Part shown: positions 1-5,077 of the stretch, piece after piece
How positions within the stretch are numbered: the stretch's first letter is position 1
Layout: every line of letters begins with the position of its first letter
From: CALARM01 sp036746235
GTDB lineage: Bacteria > Vulcanimicrobiota > SpSt-956 > JAKJGF01
Assembly: GCA_036746235.1 (NCBI GenBank)
Contig: DAIOEN010000357.1
Coordinates: 1-5,077, forward strand
DNA: 5,077 nt
Direction: 5' to 3'
Notes under the pieces: model-generated
Database searches by the model: none
Told to the model about the DNA's origin: nothing
The model's input: only the letters and a program-made list of their open reading frames with translations
Translations under genes and position numbers: made by a program

Positions 1-989
1 TGTTTCATGCCCAGTTTCTCCATTACCCGGCCAGATGCCGGATTCCTGGAAAGATATGAGGCATGGACTCGAACAAGACCGAGTTCCGAGAAGGCGAACT
101 TCAGCATGGCTTTCCCCGCCTCTGTGCAGAAACCCATGTTCCAGTAAGGTTTACCGAGCCAGTAACCCAGTTCAGCCTGATGTTTCACTGTCATACCCAT
201 CAGACTGATGGCTCCCATAAGAGAGCCTTCCTCTTTACCGGTTACTGCAAAGGTCACACCGTGGCCCCGTAAAAAGTAATCCTGATGTCCGGAAATCCAT
301 TTCTCAGCCATTCCGTCTCTGTAAGGATGGGGTATGTTGAGTGTCGTATCGGCAATGGCTCTGTTACCGGCAAGACGCTGAACCTCCCCCGCGTCGTCAG
401 GAACGAAGGGGCGGAGTATCAACCGTTCACTTTCTATTGTCGGGATGTCCTGTACTGGTTCCGGTTCCTTATCGGACGGAACGGAGAGCCGGTGCAACCG
501 ATCCCATTCATCTCTCATTATAATCTGATTATCAATAATGTGATCGGTAAACAGAATTCCCTCTAAATGATCTATTTCATGCTGAAAAAGTTCCGATAAA
601 TCGCCGGTAAATTCTTCACACAGGGGCTCCTGATTTTCATTCATATATTTTACGGTAATAACTCTATGGCGAAGAGTCCTTCCGAAGAAAGCCAGATCCG
701 CGCTGAAGCAGCTATCCCATACTTCAAATGTTTCACGGCTTTTTTTGATAATCTGCGGATTGATCATGGTAATCTGCTTCTCTTCTGTTTCCATATAGAT
801 TATTCTTTTGAGATAACCTATTTGAACTCCAGCTATTGCTCTGCCAATCTTTTTTTCTTTCTGAATATAATAAAGGGTATCCCTTAAATCCAGAATATAC
901 TGTTCTACAGGATCTTTTGCGAAATCAACGGGAACGGATTTTTTCCTGAGCATTTCATTTCCGATCATAATAACTTCTTTTTGTGACAT
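1..989 (-). CDS. Peptide deformylase fused to a GNAT (RimJ/RimL-like) N-acetyltransferase, C-terminus cut by the window edge
   Basis: The open frame reads 329 codons from ATG at 989 to the left edge without a stop. Residues 1-170 are a peptide deformylase, the cytoplasmic metalloenzyme that removes the formyl group from nascent proteins. The three family motifs are present: a divergent motif 1 (GRAIAGVQIG, residues 49-58, keeping Gln56), motif 2 as WDSCFS (91-96, metal ligand Cys94, where the usual form is EGCLS), and motif 3 as QHEIDHLEG (136-144, His137, Glu138, His141). All metal ligands and the catalytic Glu are there, so activity is plausible. After a Pro/Glu-rich linker (about 171-183), residues 184-329 match the GNAT family: SERLILRPF (187-195), LGYWLGKPYWNMGFCTEA (274-291, the acetyl-CoA-binding region, with Asn where the first Gly of the loop is usual) and RNPASGRVMEKLGM (315-328). 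Roughly 25-35 residues are probably missing. The start is fixed by an AGGAG 6 nt upstream and an in-frame TGA at 1004-1002. The acetyltransferase substrate is unknown; N-terminal acetylation after deformylation is an inference. Confidence 0.9.
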   Translation of the reverse strand, partial: MSQKEVIMIGNEMLRKKSVPVDFAKDPVEQYILDLRDTLYYIQKEKKIGRAIAGVQIGYLKRIIYMETEEKQITMINPQIIKKSRETFEVWDSCFSADLAFFGRTLRHRVITVKYMNENQEPLCEEFTGDLSELFQHEIDHLEGILFTDHIIDNQIIMRDEWDRLHRLSVPSDKEPEPVQDIPTIESERLILRPFVPDDAGEVQRLAGNRAIADTTLNIPHPYRDGMAEKWISGHQDYFLRGHGVTFAVTGKEEGSLMGAISLMGMTVKHQAELGYWLGKPYWNMGFCTEAGKAMLKFAFSELGLVRVHASYLSRNPASGRVMEKLGMK

Positions 990-995
990 TTCTGA

Positions 996-1000
996 CTCCT
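996..1000 (-). promoter_or_regulatory. Ribosome binding site of the deformylase-acetyltransferase gene
   Basis: Read on the minus strand, AGGAG lies 6 nt upstream of the ATG at 989, within AAAGGAGT. An in-frame stop lies just upstream (1004-1002), so no longer N-terminus is possible and this site decides the start. Confidence 0.8.
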
Positions 1001-1028
1001 TTCATCTTACCAGGCATAAATCTCTTTA

Positions 1029-1057
1029 ATTTTAGACTCTCCTTTCCAGAGAGTCAA
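1029..1057 (-). promoter_or_regulatory. Sigma-70-type promoter of the deformylase-acetyltransferase gene
   Basis: On the minus strand, TTGACT (1057-1052) and TAAAAT (1034-1029) are separated by exactly 17 bp. Each differs from the consensus hexamer by one base. Transcription would start near 1022, giving a leader of about 33 nt before the ATG at 989. The spacer is filled by the inverted repeat listed separately, so this promoter may be controlled by a DNA-binding regulator. Confidence 0.7.
1035..1055. repeat. Perfect inverted repeat GACTCTC-N7-GAGAGTC, possible operator
   Basis: Two 7-bp arms (1035-1041 and 1049-1055) are exact reverse complements around a 7-nt centre. The element abuts the -10 hexamer, fills the whole promoter spacer and overlaps the first four bases of the -35 hexamer. 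A DNA dyad here fits binding by a dimeric regulator. A terminator is unlikely because no T-run follows on either strand. The bound protein, if any, is not visible in this window. Confidence 0.5.
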
Positions 1058-1110
1058 GAGAACGTACAGAGTCATCTGTCCCTATCCGAAATTGATATTA
1101 TTTTTTTAGC

Positions 1111-1150
1111 AGGAACTGTAAATTCCATATGGAACTGAAATAATTATAGT
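1111..1150 (+). promoter_or_regulatory. Candidate promoter/operator region of the serine hydrolase pseudogene
   Basis: TATAGT at 1145-1150 is a good -10 candidate, 36 bp before the ATG at 1187, but no good -35 hexamer sits 16-18 bp upstream. In that position lies a perfect 12-bp palindrome, TTCCATATGGAA (1123-1134). The heptamer GGAACTG occurs at 1112-1118 and again at 1131-1137, a direct repeat with 19-bp periodicity that overlaps the palindrome. A weak -35 replaced by repeated sites would fit an activator-dependent promoter. This is inference, and short palindromes do occur by chance in AT-rich DNA. Confidence 0.3.
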
Positions 1151-1174
1151 CGCTTGCCTGTGTAATTTTATTTC

Positions 1175-1180
1175 AGGAGG
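1175..1180 (+). promoter_or_regulatory. Ribosome binding site of the serine hydrolase pseudogene
   Basis: A full AGGAGG lies 6 nt before the ATG at 1187. It supports that start, which is also the start that gives a proper signal peptide. The translation signal remains intact although the gene is broken downstream. Confidence 0.75.
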
Positions 1181-1186
1181 AATATA

Positions 1187-1941
1187 ATGTATAAACAAAC
1201 AGTGCCTGCCATAATAATCTGTATAATATTTTTTACTTTTATATCAAACTGTCATGCCGGTGAAGGTTCTTCATCTGCTCAGGCACAGACTCCCGCATTC
1301 AGTATCGATATACAGCAGAAGATGGAACAGGTGATAGATGAAAATATGACTTCCCTTAATATTCCCGGCGTAATAGCCGGAGTATGGATACCGGGGCAGG
1401 GAACCTGGATAAAAGCCAGAGGTAAGGCTGATATTTCGACGGGAAGGGATATTAAATACACGGATAAGGTTCGCCTGGCAAGCATCACTAAAACCTTTAC
1501 AATTACTGTTTTACTGCAATTAGTCGATGAAGGCAAAATAAGTCTTGACGATACGTTGAATAAATATATATCCTTTGTTCCGGACTCGGATAAGATTACC
1601 ATCAGAGAACTCTGTAAGGCGCAATTGTTTCAAATCTGGACGATCTGTATATATGGGCAGGAGCACTGGCAGAAGGGGGGCTTTTGACTCGAAAAACTCA
1701 GCAGGAACGTCTTGCCTGGAGCGGTCAGACATCATCTCCTTTATTAAAATGCTGCCTCGGAATTTATTATGTTGGAAATTTTTTAGGTCATAACGGAGAG
1801 ATAAGAGGTTACAATAATTGTATGTACTATCTCCCATCTAAAAAAGCTACTTTTATTGTATTTTCAAATAATGGCACTGGAGCAGATAAAATTTTTCAGG
1901 AACTTTCAAAGATAGTCCTTCCTGATGATATGTCCTGGTAA
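1187..1941 (+). pseudogene. Exported serine hydrolase (class C beta-lactamase / DD-peptidase superfamily), broken by an internal deletion
   Basis: The 5' part (1187-1617) encodes a signal peptide (residues 1-24, hydrophobic 6-19, likely cleavage after CHA) and the N-terminal half of a beta-lactamase-superfamily fold, including the catalytic S99-I-T-K102 (SxxK) tetrad and the conserved LVDEGKISLDDTLNKY segment. Translation from 1187 then leaves the family after TIREL-Cys143 and ends out of frame at 1687. The other half continues in another frame from 1618 to the stop at 1941 (107 residues): GAIVSNLDDLYIWAGAL, then HNG at 1789-1797, the usual third active-site motif in this superfamily. The region between, which should hold NHTSG and the catalytic Tyr-x-Asn, is absent, by my estimate about 130-150 residues. 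The two halves abut at 1617/1618, and the lost length must be 3n+1 nt to explain the frame change. Intact homologues are periplasmic or secreted enzymes acting on D-amino-acid peptides, beta-lactams or esters; which one this was cannot be said. The 166-residue product would lack two of three active-site motifs. An assembly error could give the same picture. Confidence 0.85.
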
Positions 1942-1954
1942 TCTCTTTAAAATA

Positions 1955-4900
1955 CTATCTCCAGTCACCGGTTAAAATAAAAGGAGCCCAGAAGAAGGGA
2001 TGGGGATATTTTTTCATTAATTCAAGTTGAGCCAGTCTCAAAGCCTCTGACTTGTTATTATTTTTCAGATAATAATAGAATCTCTCCATCAATGCAGGGG
2101 TGGCCACATCTGATACATCCCATAAACTTGCACATATTGTAGGTGTCCCTGCATAAATAAAAGCTCTGGACAATCCAACCAGTTCATCTCCGTTTGCTTC
2201 CTCTCCGAGAGCGGTCCTGCATCCGCTCAGACAGACAAGATAGGACTTCAGATTAAGGTCGAATATCTCATAAACAGGTAGTCTTCTGTCTGCAAATACA
2301 ATGGACGTAAACACAGGGGAGGTGCCGTCTAAAATACTGTGGGTTGCAAAATGTAATATATCATAATTAATTCCTTCTTTATATAAAATATCTGTTTTCA
2401 TATCCTTACCGGCATATATGTCATGTTCAGGAAAAAATAGAGCTATGGAATTAACCTCTTCTTCCGTCCCGGGCAGGGGAGAAAGCTCTTCTGTCTTAAA
2501 ATTACCGAGTTCAAAGGCAAGAAGTTTTTCTTTTTTAAGGGTATTTTTCTCTTTACAGTATTTCAATACACTTGCCGAAGGGAGATATGATATATCAAAT
2601 TTTTCCACAAGCATATTCCCTTTATTATCCGTTAAAACCTGAAAAGGAAGATAATGAAGACTCCTGTTGGGAACTATAAGGATTCTTTTTTTATCTTTTA
2701 TATATTTTTCACTGTCTTTTAATAGTATATTGTAAATTTTTTTCCCTTCTTCGCGCCATGAAGAGTCTTTTAATTTCTTCACAGTCATATTATTACAGAT
2801 AAGTTCACGATATTCCCTTACAAGGGATTCTATCTTTTTTCTGCTGTAATCTAACGTAATGGTATGAAAAGCATCAGAATCTGCCACCCACATATAGGAT
2901 TTATTTTCCCCGAGAAAATATTCTATTATTGCAGTATCCCTGTCAATGAGGGATTGTATTTCTTCCGCCGTTAAAGGGTTTACGCTTATAAAACTCATAT
3001 ATTCCGGGTTCTCCAGTTTTATTTCTTCCAGTAATTCCTCATATTCTCTTTTAAGTGACTTAATTTTTTCATCTGTCTCAAGGATAAAATTATTTCTTTG
3101 CGCCATGAGAGGTTTTCCTTTTTCCTGTCTTATGTCACGGGAAAAAGATTCCATTCTTCTTTTCAGTTCCTCTTCTTTTTTTATCACTTCTTCTTTTACG
3201 CCATGACGGCTGATTTTTTGATTTGCCAGTAAATCCAGGAATGCCCTTGCTCTGGCTTTTTCGTTGTAATTAAAAGCATCTTTTTCTCTTTTCATTTTTA
3301 TGAGCAGATCTATCATGTGTTCATATACTTCCGTTTTATCCTGCATGAAATCACTCTTTAAATCTTCTACTTTAAATTCCTGTCTTGTATGTTCTATTAT
3401 ATCTATGGCATTACCGTAGGCTTTCAAGGCTTCCTGATTGTTGCCGAGTTTTTCATAAGTTTTTCCTGTGTAAAAATAACATTCCCATAGGAACAGGGGA
3501 TCATGCATATCTTCTGCCAGAGTCAGTGCTTTAGAGTGGCACTTCAGTGCTTTCTCAAAATCTCCTGTGTTAAAATAAACCTTTCCTGCACAGCCGTAAG
3601 CTCTGATGATATTTACCGGTTTCCCTGCCTTTTCCGCCAATTCAACGGCTTTCTCTATGCAGATAAATGCCTGTTCTTTGTCTCCTTTTTTCTCATACAG
3701 ATCTCCAAGAATGGAGTAACTCCAGATCATAAGTTCATTAATCTGACCGTAATTTTTATATGGTTTTTCGAACATCTTTATGGCTTCTTTTATGTTTTCT
3801 ATGGCTTTATCATATTCGCCCATCCCGTCATATGCCTGTGCCATATATTTCATGGATAGCCCTTTAAACTGCTCCTTTGCTTCTTCCATAGTAATCTCTT
3901 CGGATTTACTCAGTGCTGTTTTATAATACTCAATGGCTCTGCCCGGATCTTTCATGTCCCTGCAATAAAAGCGGCCTACAAGTATGTAATTTAAAATAAC
4001 GGAATAAATATCCCCTTCGTTTTTATTGATTGCTTCAAGATAATATTTTAGAGCCATATCTTTTTTGCCGAGTAGTGAGTAAATACCCCCTAAATACCAG
4101 TAAGGCGATGTTTTTGAAGAGATCTTATTTTTTTCACAGATTTCTATAACTTTTTTAAAACTTTTTATGGCATCTTCATATTTCCCCGTTGCAGTATAGA
4201 GGCTTCCGCGGGAGTTATAATAATCTGCCATAAGTTTTTCCCTGCCGTTAAATTCAGTGTTCCTGAATATATATCCCTCTTCTTTTCCTGAAAAATCAAT
4301 ATTTTCAGGGTTTAAAGTCTCTATAACAGTTCTTTTTCGTTCAAGATATGTGTCTGATTCTTCCAGAAAACCCAGTGACCGGCACATGTCCGACATTTCC
4401 TGATAGCATGAAAGTAACGTTGTTATATCTCTTATATCTCTGGTGTCTTTAAATATTTCTGCCCCGCAGCTAAAATTTTCTATGGCTTTATCTTTATCAC
4501 CAGACAGGCAGTAAATCTGCCCTTTTAAATAATAACACTCTCCTTCAAAGGCTCTGTCGCCCGTTTCTTTAAATATGTTCTGTGCTTTATCTGCACATTC
4601 AAGGGCTTTATCGGGAAGGGAAAATACATAATGAAGATTTACTGCCTGCGTATAGTAACATGCGCTTTCACCTTTTTTGTCCCCTGACTGAAGAAATAAT
4701 GATAGGGCCTTTTGAAGGGACGGAGGATTGTAATTCTTTACTTCCGTCAGTTCAAAATTTGAATAATAAAGTAATGCTCTGGCAAGAATATTTTTATTGC
4801 CGGTAAATTCGGCCGCTTCAAGAGCAATCCTGGCAATTTGCTCAGGCTCTTTCAGGGATATGTTTTTCAGATTAACAGAGTTGCCGGCTATTAAATCTAT

Positions 4901-5077
4901 TACAAATCTTTCGGTAACAAGATTTCTGTGATCTTCAAAAATTTTCTTTCTTTCTTCTTTAGAATTGCTTTTTTTCAGAAGTTCAATCAGAGCTTTATCC
5001 GTTTCCCCGGCAGATAATACAGGATTTATATATGAATAAACAGATAGAGGAGGGAAGACATAAAATAAGATTATAAG
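1955..5077 (-). CDS. Exported TPR-CHAT protein (caspase-fold protease-like), start codon just beyond the window edge
   Basis: The frame is open from the right edge (5077) to TAG at 1957-1955, 1040 visible residues. Numbering from the edge, residues 1-23 (LIILFYVFPPLS, then a polar stretch ending VLSA) look like most of a Sec signal peptide, so probably only a few residues and the start codon are missing. About nine TPR-like helical hairpins follow: near 135-170, 174-208, 282-315, 320-354, 360-392, 404-437, 450-483, 490-523 and 530-563. Then come ARARAFLDLL (608-617), commonly seen just before CHAT domains, a highly charged coiled coil (about 629-690), and the CHAT domain (about 700-1040). The CHAT core shows the strand RILIVPNRSLHYLPF (798-812), HFATHS (909-914, His913 the likely catalytic His), LSGCRTALGE (950-959, likely nucleophile Cys953) and GLSRAFIYAG (968-977). 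The His-Cys spacing of 40 fits CHAT/caspase-fold peptidases. Substrate and partners are unknown; TPRs usually bind proteins and may control the protease. The ATG at 4396 is internal, since TPR sequence continues well upstream of it. The gene converges on the hydrolase pseudogene with a 13-bp gap. Confidence 0.92.
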   Translation of the reverse strand, partial: LIILFYVFPPLSVYSYINPVLSAGETDKALIELLKKSNSKEERKKIFEDHRNLVTERFVIDLIAGNSVNLKNISLKEPEQIARIALEAAEFTGNKNILARALLYYSNFELTEVKNYNPPSLQKALSLFLQSGDKKGESACYYTQAVNLHYVFSLPDKALECADKAQNIFKETGDRAFEGECYYLKGQIYCLSGDKDKAIENFSCGAEIFKDTRDIRDITTLLSCYQEMSDMCRSLGFLEESDTYLERKRTVIETLNPENIDFSGKEEGYIFRNTEFNGREKLMADYYNSRGSLYTATGKYEDAIKSFKKVIEICEKNKISSKTSPYWYLGGIYSLLGKKDMALKYYLEAINKNEGDIYSVILNYILVGRFYCRDMKDPGRAIEYYKTALSKSEEITMEEAKEQFKGLSMKYMAQAYDGMGEYDKAIENIKEAIKMFEKPYKNYGQINELMIWSYSILGDLYEKKGDKEQAFICIEKAVELAEKAGKPVNIIRAYGCAGKVYFNTGDFEKALKCHSKALTLAEDMHDPLFLWECYFYTGKTYEKLGNNQEALKAYGNAIDIIEHTRQEFKVEDLKSDFMQDKTEVYEHMIDLLIKMKREKDAFNYNEKARARAFLDLLANQKISRHGVKEEVIKKEEELKRRMESFSRDIRQEKGKPLMAQRNNFILETDEKIKSLKREYEELLEEIKLENPEYMSFISVNPLTAEEIQSLIDRDTAIIEYFLGENKSYMWVADSDAFHTITLDYSRKKIESLVREYRELICNNMTVKKLKDSSWREEGKKIYNILLKDSEKYIKDKKRILIVPNRSLHYLPFQVLTDNKGNMLVEKFDISYLPSASVLKYCKEKNTLKKEKLLAFELGNFKTEELSPLPGTEEEVNSIALFFPEHDIYAGKDMKTDILYKEGINYDILHFATHSILDGTSPVFTSIVFADRRLPVYEIFDLNLKSYLVCLSGCRTALGEEANGDELVGLSRAFIYAGTPTICASLWDVSDVATPALMERFYYYLKNNNKSEALRLAQLELMKKYPHPFFWAPFILTGDWR

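Noticed and set aside
285..566. Plus-strand open frames within 63-887 as genes
   Set aside because: They lie antisense to the well-supported deformylase-acetyltransferase frame, match no family I recognise and have no convincing ribosome binding site.
1035..1055. The inverted repeat as a transcription terminator
   Set aside because: Neither strand has a T-run after the stem, and it lies inside a promoter spacer upstream of both divergent genes.
1244..1252. A lipoprotein signal (ISNC) in the hydrolase signal peptide
   Set aside because: Asn before the Cys does not fit the usual lipobox, and CHA just after it gives an ordinary signal peptidase I site. A relaxed lipobox cannot be fully excluded.
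1520..1837. Minus-strand open frames opposite the hydrolase pseudogene (1279-1602 and 1520-1837)
   Set aside because: They are shadows of the two hydrolase halves and show no family resemblance of their own.
1942..1980. A terminator between the convergent pseudogene and the TPR-CHAT gene
   Set aside because: The 13-bp gap and its flanks show no stable stem followed by a T-run.
4396..4396. ATG at 4396 as the start of the TPR-CHAT protein
   Set aside because: The same frame stays open to the window edge. The upstream sequence encodes further TPR units and a signal-peptide-like stretch, so this Met is internal (residue 228).
2418..4806. Plus-strand open frames opposite the TPR-CHAT gene
   Set aside because: They are Ser/Phe-rich translations of the complement of Lys/Glu-rich coding sequence and show no recognisable domain.
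1955..5077. A link of the TPR-CHAT protein to a type III-E CRISPR (Craspase-like) system
   Set aside because: No gRAMP/Cas7-11-like gene or CRISPR array is visible here, and the protein carries an apparent export signal. Only the domain architecture is shared.

Overview
The window looks like bacterial chromosome of low to moderate G+C (hand counts on sample stretches outside the segment described below give about 35-38%). It carries three protein-coding loci. A peptide deformylase implies formyl-methionine initiation, and two of the products begin with Sec-type signal sequences. The sequence alone does not fix the phylum. Large exported TPR-CHAT proteins and this kind of divergent deformylase occur in several bacterial lineages, so I make no taxonomic call.

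Layout. (1) Positions 989 to 1, minus strand, running off the left edge: an open frame joining a peptide deformylase domain to a RimJ/RimL-like GNAT acetyltransferase domain. It has a clear ribosome binding site and a near-consensus sigma-70-type promoter, TTGACT-N17-TAAAAT, whose spacer is filled by a perfect 7+7 bp inverted repeat. (2) Positions 990-1186: the divergent intergenic region, holding that promoter and, facing the other way, a weaker promoter candidate with a 12-bp palindrome and a repeated GGAACTG for the next gene. (3) Positions 1187-1941, plus strand: a signal-peptide-bearing serine hydrolase of the class C beta-lactamase / DD-peptidase superfamily. It is broken by an internal deletion that can be placed at 1617/1618. 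(4) Positions 5077 to 1955, minus strand, running off the right edge: a 1040-residue visible portion of a TPR-CHAT protein with an N-terminal export signal, about nine TPR units, a charged coiled coil, and a C-terminal CHAT protease-like domain with His and Cys intact. Loci 3 and 4 converge, with 13 bp between their stop codons.

The genes do not form one operon, and nothing shows that they work together. The most interesting items are the deformylase-acetyltransferase fusion, which suggests successive N-terminal processing steps and shows a sharp composition change at the domain boundary; the dyad inside its promoter; and the exported TPR-CHAT protein, whose signal sequence separates it from the cytoplasmic TPR-CHAT proteins of CRISPR effector systems. 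No tRNA, rRNA, CRISPR array, insertion sequence or riboswitch was recognised.
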